From the NCBI GenBank assembly GCA_964589285.1, contig CAZPSP010000023.1, positions 1 through 23,398 on the forward strand: a stretch of DNA of 23,398 nucleotides. The letters are read 5' to 3'. Below are positions 13,216-19,926 of this stretch, piece after piece; the first letter of the stretch is position 1; the number at the start of each line of letters is the position of its first letter. The notes below the pieces were generated by a model. It had not been told where the DNA came from, searched no databases, and saw nothing but the letters and a program-made list of their open reading frames with translations. This DNA comes from DAOUEG01 sp964589285 (lineage in GTDB: Bacteria > Chloroflexota > Dehalococcoidia > Dehalococcoidales > RBG-16-60-22). The translations under genes and the position numbers were made by a program.

Positions 13216-15954
13216 ATGGGAAAACCTTTGCTGGTCTTATTCGATGGCAACGCCATCGTTCATCGCGCCTATCACGCCTTCGGCCCCACCAAGTACCGGC
13301 AGGCGGTGCCTCTCACCGTATCCAAAACAGGTGAGGTCGTCAGCGCCGTTTACGGCTTTGCGTTGATGATCCTTAAAGTTCTTAACGACATCCGTCCCAC
13401 GCATTACGCCATCGCCTTCGATAAAAAAGGCCCCACCTTCCGTCACGACATGTTCGACGACTACAAGGCTCATCGCCCGGTTACCCCGGACGAACTTGTT
13501 GCCCAGTTCGTGCGCGTAAGGGAACTGGTTACGGTATTTAATATCCCGATGTTTGAAATAGACAAGTACGAGGCGGACGACGTGCTGGGGACGCTGGCAA
13601 AGCAGGCCTCGGAGGAATGCATCGATACTATCATCGTGACCGGGGACGCGGATGCCATGCAGCTCGTGACGCCGAACGTGAAGGTGATGTATCCGAAGGC
13701 GGGCAAAGCTTTCAGCGATACGACGTTGTTCGATCCCGCCGCCGTTGAAGAGAAGTTCGGTGTAATGCCGGAGTACGTCGCAGACTATAAAGCGCTGGTC
13801 GGCGATACATCGGACAATATCCCTGGCGTTCCCGGCATCGGTGACAAGACGGCGGTCAAGCTTATCAAGGAATTCGGTACGATCGAGGAGATTTATCGCC
13901 GGCTCGATGAGGTGCAACCGGTTACCCTGCGGGAAAAACTGCGCGCTAACGAGGCCGTTGCCAGGCAGAGCAAAGTGCTGGCGACCATCGTGACCGATGT
14001 TCCGGTGAAGCTGGACCTGGATAAATGCGAAGCCGCCCGGTTCGATCGTGCCGCTGTCACGGACCTGTTCCGGGAACTCGAATTTTTCAGCCTTATCAAC
14101 AAGCTGCCGGAAGCCTCCGTCGCTCCCATCGAAGTGACTGTTACCGCGGCTCCTCTGGAAGCTAACTATCATGTTATTTCGACCACGCCGGACCTGGACG
14201 ACGTTGCCAACCGTATCTCCAATGCCGGCTGCTTCGCTTTCGATACCGAGACGACCGGTCTTGACCCGCAGCAGGCGGATATCGTCGGGATCTCGGTGGC
14301 AGTGGAAGAAGGGACGGCATACTACATTCCGGTCGGGCACACCTGTCTCGATGCCGTGACCCAGTTACCGCTGGCGCAGGTCATCGACCGTCTTAAGCCG
14401 ATGTTCGAGGACCCGTCAATCCGGAAATTCGGCCACAACAGCAAGTTCGATATGAACGTGATGGCCGGGGTGGGAATCGGAACTGCCGGGATGGAGTTCG
14501 ATTCAATGATCGCCGCCCACCTGCTGGGAGAAAAAGCCCTCGGACTCAAGCCGCTGGCATTTGCCCGCCTCGGCATCGAGATGCTGCCGATTACCGACCT
14601 CATCGGTAAAGGTTCGAAACAATTGACGATGGCCCAAGTGGACATAACCTCCGCGGCGAATTACGCCGCGGCAGACGCCGATATGACCTTGCGGTTGACC
14701 AACCTGTTCCGCCCGGAACTGGAAAAACTAGGCCTGCTCAAGCTCTTCCGTGACGTGGAAATACCGCTCGTGCCGGTGCTCATGGAAATGGAACGGGCGG
14801 GCATCGCCATGGATACACATATCCTGAGAGACATGTCAATCTATCTCAGCGACCAGATCAGGGAACTGGAACGCAGGATATTCGATTTCGTCGAACATGA
14901 ATTTAACATAAATTCGCCTTCGCAACTGGGGAAGATACTCTTCGAGGACCTCCAGATACCTTCGCCGCGCCGTGGTAAGGGCAAGTATTCTACGGAAGCC
15001 GGCGTGCTGGAAGTATTAAAAACGGACTATCCCATTTGCGGCCTCATCCTGGAATACCGGCAGTTGACCAAGATAAAATCGACGTATATAGATACGCTTC
15101 CGGCCATGGTCAACCCGAAGACCGGGCGCATCCATACCTGTTTCAACCAGTGCCGCACGGCTACCGGGCGGCTTTCATCCACGGACCCGAACCTGCAAAA
15201 CATACCCGTGCGGGGAGAACTCGGCGGGCAGGTACGTCAAGCCTTCGTGGCGCCGGCGGGAACGATGCTCCTCGGCGGAGATTACTCCCAAATCGATCTC
15301 CGGGCTCTGGCGCACCTCTCCAAGGACATAACATTGCTGGATGCTTTCCGCAACGATGAAGATATCCATGCCGCCACGGCGTCCCTTCTGTTCAACCTGC
15401 CCCGGAATGAGATCACGAAGGACCAGCGACGCTTTGCCAAGACGGTGAACTTCGGCGTTATCTACGGCATGAGCGAGTATGGCCTCCAGCAGGCCACCGA
15501 ACTCTCCCGGGAAGAAGCAGGAAAATTCATCAAAGCCTATTTCGAGAAGTATCCCGGCGTCACTAAATACCTGGAAGAAACGCGTGAGAAGGCCCGCCGG
15601 GAAGGCTACGTAGAGACCATCCTCGGACGGCGGCGGTACATACCGGACATCAATGCCGCTAATCGCCTGGTGAGAGAAGCAGCCGAACGCATGGCCATCA
15701 ACATGCCGGTCCAGGGGACGTCTGCAGACATCATCAAGGTGGCGATGATAGACCTGCATCGGGAATTACCCAGGCGCGGCCTGAAGAGCCGCATGCTGCT
15801 CCAGGTCCATGACGAACTCGTATTTGAAGTGCCGGAAGATGAGATGGAAGAGATGAAGAAGCTCGTCTGCGATGTCATGGAGAACGCGGTGAAACTGGAT
15901 GTCCCCGTCAAGGTGGACACGAAGACCGGTAAAAACTGGGGTGAGATGAAATAG
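13216..15954 (+). CDS. polA: DNA polymerase I
   Basis: Repair and Okazaki-fragment polymerase with flap nuclease. 912 residues. The 5'-3' exonuclease domain (about 1-300) has LVLFDGNAIVHRAYHAF, YEADDVLGTLA and DTSDNIPGVPGIGDKTA. The 3'-5' exonuclease domain (about 320-510) looks active: FDTETTGLD (Asp343, Glu345), HNSKFDMNV and YAAADADMT. The polymerase domain has motif A GDYSQIDLRALAHL (Asp689), O-helix RRFAKTVNFGVIYGMSEYG and motif C QVHDELVFEV. In motif A the nearly universal steric-gate Glu (SQIELR) is Asp694. The O-helix Phe is kept. The ATG at 13216 gives the normal N-terminus; GAGG lies only 1 nt before it, and the -10 box ends 6 nt before it, so the mRNA may be leaderless. mutM follows after 93 bp. 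Confidence 0.98.
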   Translation: MGKPLLVLFDGNAIVHRAYHAFGPTKYRQAVPLTVSKTGEVVSAVYGFALMILKVLNDIRPTHYAIAFDKKGPTFRHDMFDDYKAHRPVTPDELVAQFVRVRELVTVFNIPMFEIDKYEADDVLGTLAKQASEECIDTIIVTGDADAMQLVTPNVKVMYPKAGKAFSDTTLFDPAAVEEKFGVMPEYVADYKALVGDTSDNIPGVPGIGDKTAVKLIKEFGTIEEIYRRLDEVQPVTLREKLRANEAVARQSKVLATIVTDVPVKLDLDKCEAARFDRAAVTDLFRELEFFSLINKLPEASVAPIEVTVTAAPLEANYHVISTTPDLDDVANRISNAGCFAFDTETTGLDPQQADIVGISVAVEEGTAYYIPVGHTCLDAVTQLPLAQVIDRLKPMFEDPSIRKFGHNSKFDMNVMAGVGIGTAGMEFDSMIAAHLLGEKALGLKPLAFARLGIEMLPITDLIGKGSKQLTMAQVDITSAANYAAADADMTLRLTNLFRPELEKLGLLKLFRDVEIPLVPVLMEMERAGIAMDTHILRDMSIYLSDQIRELERRIFDFVEHEFNINSPSQLGKILFEDLQIPSPRRGKGKYSTEAGVLEVLKTDYPICGLILEYRQLTKIKSTYIDTLPAMVNPKTGRIHTCFNQCRTATGRLSSTDPNLQNIPVRGELGGQVRQAFVAPAGTMLLGGDYSQIDLRALAHLSKDITLLDAFRNDEDIHAATASLLFNLPRNEITKDQRRFAKTVNFGVIYGMSEYGLQQATELSREEAGKFIKAYFEKYPGVTKYLEETREKARREGYVETILGRRRYIPDINAANRLVREAAERMAINMPVQGTSADIIKVAMIDLHRELPRRGLKSRMLLQVHDELVFEVPEDEMEEMKKLVCDVMENAVKLDVPVKVDTKTGKNWGEMK

Positions 15955-15977
15955 CCGCTTTAGCGGTGGTCCCGTGC

Positions 15978-16006
15978 GGTGGGTGAAGCCGAGGACATAA
16001 CCCACC
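15978..16006 (+). other. Inverted repeat between polA and mutM
   Basis: GGTGGGT (15978-15984) and ACCCACC (16000-16006) are perfect complements with a 15-nt loop. A smaller CCGC/GCGG hairpin directly follows the polA stop. There is no T-tract, so neither looks like a terminator; they may affect mutM translation or mRNA processing. Confidence 0.3.
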
Positions 16007-16047
16007 ATATCCATTGATTGGCAGAATGACTATGAGAGGTTATTCCC

Positions 16048-16857
16048 GTGCCCGAACTACCGGAAGTAGAAACGATCAGACAGGAGTTGACGCCGTATGT
16101 GATAGGGAAGACCATCACCGGCGTAATGCTGTTCTGGGATCGCATCGTCCGGCGGCCTTCGCCGGAGGAATTCAAGTCCGGGGTCATCGGGCGGAGGATT
16201 ATCGACCTCACCCGCCGGGGTAAGTATCTCTTTTTTCACCTGGATGACGGCCATGTGCTGGTCATGCACATGAAGATGACGGGTTCTCTTATCGTCGATC
16301 CGGCCGATGATCGCTTTACCCGCGCTATCCTTGAACTCGATAACGGCTCGAAACTTCACTTCTGGGACCCGCGCAAGTTCGGGGTCATGTGGCTGGATGG
16401 AGATTGCGATCCCGTTCTGGCCAAACTCGGGCCGGAACCGCTCGATGAAGACTTCACGCCGGAAGTTTTGGCGTCCATTCTCAAAGGCCGTACGGCGCCA
16501 GTTAAGCCCGTAATTCTCGACCAGGCGCTCATTGCCGGCATCGGCAACATGTACGCGGATGAAGCGCTGTTCGATGCTAAAATCCACCCGGAGCGCATTG
16601 CCGGCAACCTGACTTATGCGGAGGTCAAGCGGCTCCATGCGTCTATCATCAGGGCGCTCCAGAAAGCACTGGTACTCAAGGGCGCCAGCGTTCGTAATTA
16701 CATCAGGCCGGACGGCACCGCCGGGACCGCCCATGACGAGTTCAATGTGGCGCACGGCACCGGCAAGAACTGTCCGCGTTGCGGGACCGTTATCAAACGC
16801 ATCGTGGTTAGAGGCAGGGGCACCTATTTCTGCCCGAAGTGCCAGAAGAAACGGTAA
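16048..16857 (+). CDS. mutM: Formamidopyrimidine-DNA glycosylase (Fpg)
   Basis: Bifunctional glycosylase/AP lyase that removes 8-oxoguanine and formamidopyrimidines from DNA. 269 residues, the normal length. The start is GTG at 16048 with AGAGGT 7 nt upstream, giving MPELPEVETIRQEL; Pro2 (the catalytic amine after Met removal) and Glu3 are present, as is the DNA-contacting Lys59 in RRGKYLFF. The helix-two-turn-helix contains GIGNMYADEALF. The C-terminal zinc finger has Cys242, 245, 262 and 265, with RGRGTYFCPKCQ including the damage-site Arg. It probably shares the polA transcript, pairing base-excision repair with gap filling. Confidence 0.97.
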   Translation: MPELPEVETIRQELTPYVIGKTITGVMLFWDRIVRRPSPEEFKSGVIGRRIIDLTRRGKYLFFHLDDGHVLVMHMKMTGSLIVDPADDRFTRAILELDNGSKLHFWDPRKFGVMWLDGDCDPVLAKLGPEPLDEDFTPEVLASILKGRTAPVKPVILDQALIAGIGNMYADEALFDAKIHPERIAGNLTYAEVKRLHASIIRALQKALVLKGASVRNYIRPDGTAGTAHDEFNVAHGTGKNCPRCGTVIKRIVVRGRGTYFCPKCQKKR

Positions 16858-17086
16858 CCGAGACTGTTTCGTCAGCTTCGCGGGTCTTTTTCCACCTGAG
16901 CCACAGCACGGTGGCACTTGTCACCAGGGCTACGGCGGTAATGTACATCTCTGTGCCGAAAGCGTTCAGGATGCCTCGCTGGAGAAGTATCACCTAGTAA
17001 TTGATTATTCCGTGGGCGAACGCCGCCAGGAAGGTGCTGAGCAGTTCATTGTGTACTCGTAGAGTGGTCAGAGAACCTTGAAACGG
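16808..17086 (-). pseudogene. Probable remnant of a membrane protein
   Basis: The 301 bp between mutM and the next gene hold no intact gene of normal size. On the - strand, one frame from about 17086 reads a soluble stretch and then LLSTFLAAFAHGIINY, a TAG stop (16994-16996), and continues in the same frame with ILLQRGILNAFGTEMYITAV and a further hydrophobic run ending LWLRWKKTREADE. Two transmembrane-like segments interrupted by one stop, with no start or ribosome site upstream and a TGA just before 17086, look like the decayed C-terminal part of a permease or membrane protease. The HGIIN element faintly recalls CPBP proteases, which I cannot confirm. The tail overlaps the mutM 3' end. A GTG right after the TAG could give a 61-residue protein, but it has no ribosome site. 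Confidence 0.35.
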
Positions 17087-17158
17087 GCTGCATCAAGCCT
17101 CCGGGTTCTCTCAAGTTCGTCCCCGGAGTGCGTGCCCCGTACCGCGGTCCAGTGGCTT

Positions 17159-17425
17159 TTAAGTAAAGTTACCGGAACCGGAAACGTGATAGACGTACCG
17201 GGGTGGCAGGCTGGTAACGGCACGGTTCACGCGCTTTTTCAGACTGCAGCGGCACCGGCGGCCGTCTTCCAGTTCCATGATATAACCTGGTCCGTCTTTG
17301 ATCTTGACATAGTCGATCATAGTCAATTCGCCCCACCACCTGCCGTCCGTATCATTCTTTATCTCGTAATTTATCCCGCCGATGAGTGATTCATCATGGG
17401 ACTGGTACAGTTTACCTGTGGCCAC
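17159..17425 (-). CDS. Small conserved-looking protein of unknown function downstream of proB
   Basis: 88 residues, not recognised. It begins with a GTG (17423-17425) that has a strong AGGGAGGA site 5 nt upstream; the frame extends six codons further to a TTG, which would place the ribosome site inside the gene. The sequence is soluble and beta-rich (INYEIKNDTDGRWWGELT, IMELEDGRRCRCSLKKRV), with Trp-Trp, a Cys-x-Cys and a basic C-terminal half. Its start lies inside the end of proB (14-nt overlap), so the two are translationally coupled. I do not assign a proline-pathway role on this basis. Confidence 0.7.
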   Translation of the reverse strand: MATGKLYQSHDESLIGGINYEIKNDTDGRWWGELTMIDYVKIKDGPGYIMELEDGRRCRCSLKKRVNRAVTSLPPRYVYHVSGSGNFT

Positions 17426-18590
17426 TTGAGTCCTCCCTTTCAATAAGTGCTAGGTTGTTCCGGTGTACTACTTCAGGGCCGTAATCGTAGGCCAGAAGGC
17501 CGGCGATCTTGTCAGAGTGCAGGCCTTTAATGGTATCGATGTCCTTGCAGTTATAATTGACGATGCCGCATCCAAGCTGGTTGCCTTCCGGATCAAGGAT
17601 GGCGACGATATCGCCGCGATTATATTTTCCTTCCGTGGCTACGATCCCGGCCGCCAGCAGACTGCGTTTTTCCTGTTTGAGTGCCCTGGTAGCGCCGTCA
17701 TCGATGGTAATGCTGCCGCGCGTACAGAGACCGGATACCATCCAGCGTTCACGGCTCTCCAGGTCTTCACGCACCGGCAGGAACCGTGTACCGATGGCTT
17801 CTCCCGCGGCAAGGCGCGGAATGACGTCCCGCTCGAAACCGTTGGCGATAACCACGTTAATGCCAGAGGCAGTCGCCAGTTTGGCGGCCTCCAGTTTGGT
17901 GATCATGCCGCCGGTCCCGACGTTACTGCGGGTAGCGGCACCCATTTTCATTATGGAGGCGTCCACCCGGGTGACAACCGGCACCAATTTGGCTTCCTGG
18001 TTGCGGGACGGGTCGGCGTCATAAAGGCCGTCGATGTCCGTGAGCATGATGAGGAGGTCGGCGTCGACGAGATTAGCGACCATGGCGGAGAGGTTGTCAT
18101 TATCGCCGAACTTGGCTTCTTTAATTTCATCGATGGAAACGATGTCATTCTCGTTGACGATGCAGATGACTTTGAGGTCCATGAGCGCCAGCAGGGTATT
18201 ACGGGCGTTCAGGTAACCCGCGCGGTCCGCGAGGTCATGCTTGGTCAGCAGCGCCTGCGCGACGGTGATATTATGCCGCTCGAAGAGGTGTTCGTAGGTA
18301 TTCATCAGGCGGCTCTGGCCCACAGCGGCCAGCACCTGCTTGTAGGGCATGCCGCGGATCTTGCGGCTGAGGCCGAGCTTTTGCCGTCCGGAGGTGATGG
18401 CTCCGGAAGAAACCAGGATAATCTGTGCGCCGCGGCGATGCAGACCGGCGATCTGGTCCGTCAGCCCAGCGATGATGCCGAGGTTGAGCACTTTATCGCC
18501 GGCGACGAGGTGGGTACCCAGTTTGACGACAATACGGTGATAGACCAGTTCCGGCTCGGACGGCTTGCGTGTTTTTTTACTCTTTTCCAT
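17412..18590 (-). CDS. proB: Glutamate 5-kinase
   Basis: Phosphorylates glutamate at the gamma-carboxyl, the first step of proline synthesis; cytoplasmic. 392 residues. Amino-acid kinase domain: VVKLGTHLVAG near the N-terminus, VSSGAITSGRQKLGL, QALLTKHDL, FGDNDNLSAMVA, LTDIDGLYDADP and SNVGTGGMITKLEAA. A C-terminal PUA domain starts near residue 290 (GSITIDDGATRAL, GIVATEGKYNRGDIVAI). The chosen ATG (18588-18590, MEKSKKTRKP) lies 13 nt after a TATAAT box; upstream ATG codons would overlap or precede the transcription start. No ribosome site is visible, in keeping with a very short leader. proA is not in the window. The stop lies inside the next small gene. Confidence 0.95.
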   Translation of the reverse strand: MEKSKKTRKPSEPELVYHRIVVKLGTHLVAGDKVLNLGIIAGLTDQIAGLHRRGAQIILVSSGAITSGRQKLGLSRKIRGMPYKQVLAAVGQSRLMNTYEHLFERHNITVAQALLTKHDLADRAGYLNARNTLLALMDLKVICIVNENDIVSIDEIKEAKFGDNDNLSAMVANLVDADLLIMLTDIDGLYDADPSRNQEAKLVPVVTRVDASIMKMGAATRSNVGTGGMITKLEAAKLATASGINVVIANGFERDVIPRLAAGEAIGTRFLPVREDLESRERWMVSGLCTRGSITIDDGATRALKQEKRSLLAAGIVATEGKYNRGDIVAILDPEGNQLGCGIVNYNCKDIDTIKGLHSDKIAGLLAYDYGPEVVHRNNLALIEREDSSGHR

Positions 18591-18603
18591 GTGGATTCGT
18601 TTC

Positions 18604-18612
18604 ATTATATCA
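18604..18612 (-). promoter_or_regulatory. Extended -10 promoter of proB
   Basis: The - strand reads TGATATAAT: a perfect TATAAT (18604-18609) with the TGn extension and no useful -35. The predicted start near 18597 leaves only about 6-7 nt before the ATG at 18590. Confidence 0.55.
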
Positions 18613-18624
18613 GGCGTCAACGAG

Positions 18625-18654
18625 TTGAACAAGAAGGGTTACCTCCATTATGCT
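18625..18654 (+). promoter_or_regulatory. Possible promoter of the MFS gene
   Basis: TTGAAC (18625-18630), 18 bp, then TATGCT (18649-18654). Both boxes match only in part. A TATGAT at 18673-18678 is an alternative -10 that would fit a start at ATG 18688. Confidence 0.3.
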
Positions 18655-18669
18655 TATCAGGGTTCATCC

Positions 18670-19842
18670 ATGTATGATGAAAATACCATGCAGAAGAGTA
18701 CTATAGTCCCGATAGCTTCAGCCATAACGTTTACGGGTTTTATCGATACTCCGCTGTTATTGCCTGTTATGGCTTTGTTCGCCAGTGGACTTGGGTTAAG
18801 CGTTGGGATGGTTGGCATCATCGTCGGGCTTTATTCCATCGTTAACACGCCGGCTAATCTCGTAGCCGGCAGGCTGGTGGACCGTTTCGGAGCCAAGCCT
18901 CTGCTGATAATCGGGCTGGCGCTGGACGCCGTTTCCATGTTCCTGTATTCCCTGGTAGCACTTCCCTGGCACCTTGGTCTGGTACGGTCCCTGCACGGTT
19001 TTTCCGGCGGCATAGTAGGACCGGCTTCCATGTCCGCCATAACAGGAGCAAGTGATGGACGAGGCCACGGTAGAACGATGGCCGCTTACGGCATGGCCCT
19101 GGCCGCAGCAAATCTGACAGGGTTCGGGTTGGGCGGTTGGCTGACTTCCAGCGTCGGGTTTGATGGAGTTTTTTTAATCGGCGGCAGTCTGCTCGTCGTG
19201 GGAACAATAATGGCTTTCTTCCTTCCGGCGCACGCCAGACCGGCGGCTTCCATCAAGACGGTTGAAAAACTATGGAGGAAAATAGCCGGGCTGCTGAAGC
19301 GGAAAACGCTCATCGGTCCGTATGCCACGGTTTTCGCGCAGTACTTTTCCCTTGGCGGCGTGGCGACGCTGCTGCCGCTCTATGTCCGAAGCCTCGGGCT
19401 GGAACCGGTCAACACCGGGATTTCCATGGCAATTTTTTCCGTCATGTTCCTGCTCGTTCAGATACCCATCGGCCGCAAGAAGACAGGGAGCAATAAATCC
19501 CTGTTGACGCTGACCGGTCTCCTGGTGGGTACCGCGGCTTTACTATTGCTGCCGTTCGCTGGTGAGTTCGCGTTCATCGCCCTGTGCATGGGGCTGTACG
19601 GGATAGCCCATGGCCTGATGTTCCCGTCCATTTCCGCTATGGTAGCGGAGAACACCACGCCGGAAGAACGCGGGCTGGGTACCGGCATCTTTCACGCGCT
19701 GCTGACAAGCGGTGTCGCGGCCGGCGCACCGGTGATGGGATGGATCGGCGGGTATATCGGGCTCGCATGGGGCCTGGCGGCCAGTTCCGGTATATTGCTG
19801 GCGGCGCTGGCTGTTACGGTTAATACGCTCAGGCATAGATAG
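18670..19842 (+). CDS. Major facilitator superfamily (MFS) transporter
   Basis: About 390 residues with roughly 12 hydrophobic segments in two halves separated by a basic cytoplasmic loop (about residues 190-225). The loop between helices 2 and 3 carries the MFS signature as LVAGRLVDRFGAKPLLI. The second half has a weaker copy, VQIPIGRKKTGSNKSLL. The pattern fits drug or sugar-type exporters, but no substrate can be assigned. The ATG at 18670 has a weak AGGG 7 nt upstream; an ATG at 18688 (MQKSTIVPIAS) is a reasonable alternative that starts just before the first helix. The frame is open further upstream into proB, but that part is unlikely to be translated. It is divergent from proB (79 bp) and followed by mfd. 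Confidence 0.9.
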   Translation: MYDENTMQKSTIVPIASAITFTGFIDTPLLLPVMALFASGLGLSVGMVGIIVGLYSIVNTPANLVAGRLVDRFGAKPLLIIGLALDAVSMFLYSLVALPWHLGLVRSLHGFSGGIVGPASMSAITGASDGRGHGRTMAAYGMALAAANLTGFGLGGWLTSSVGFDGVFLIGGSLLVVGTIMAFFLPAHARPAASIKTVEKLWRKIAGLLKRKTLIGPYATVFAQYFSLGGVATLLPLYVRSLGLEPVNTGISMAIFSVMFLLVQIPIGRKKTGSNKSLLTLTGLLVGTAALLLLPFAGEFAFIALCMGLYGIAHGLMFPSISAMVAENTTPEERGLGTGIFHALLTSGVAAGAPVMGWIGGYIGLAWGLAASSGILLAALAVTVNTLRHR

Positions 19843-19853
19843 CCTTGAGATTA

Positions 19854-19862
19854 TGCTACAAT
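19854..19862 (+). promoter_or_regulatory. Extended -10 promoter of mfd
   Basis: TGCTACAAT: TACAAT (19857-19862) with the TGn extension, starting 12 bp after the stop of the MFS gene. No -35 is clear. The predicted start near 19869 gives a leader of about 58 nt. Confidence 0.5.
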
Positions 19863-19879
19863 GCTAAAGGAACAGGGCC

Positions 19880-19916
19880 GCCCCATGTTTGAGGGGCGAG
19901 CCCCAAACGTGTTTGG
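19880..19916 (+). promoter_or_regulatory. Competing hairpins in the mfd leader
   Basis: A long stem can form between 19884-19895 and 19901-19911 (about 11 pairs, one bulged A, one G-T wobble, 5-nt loop). A shorter hairpin pairs GCCCC (19880-19884) with GGGGC (19893-19897). A third pairs CCAAAC (19903-19908) with GTTTGG (19911-19916) and covers the first two bases of the GGAG ribosome site (19915-19918). The structures share segments and exclude one another, as in leader-based translation control. No T-tract follows, so transcription termination is unlikely. Confidence 0.45.
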
Positions 19917-19926
19917 AGAAAAATAG

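Noticed and set aside
17078..17389. 103-codon + strand frame in the mutM-proB interval
   Set aside because: It lies mostly antisense to the 88-residue gene at 17159-17425, which has a strong ribosome site. The + strand frame has no ribosome site or recognisable domain.
17463..18677. 404-codon open frame antisense to proB
   Set aside because: proB is well supported on the - strand by kinase and PUA motifs; the opposite frame is a shadow.
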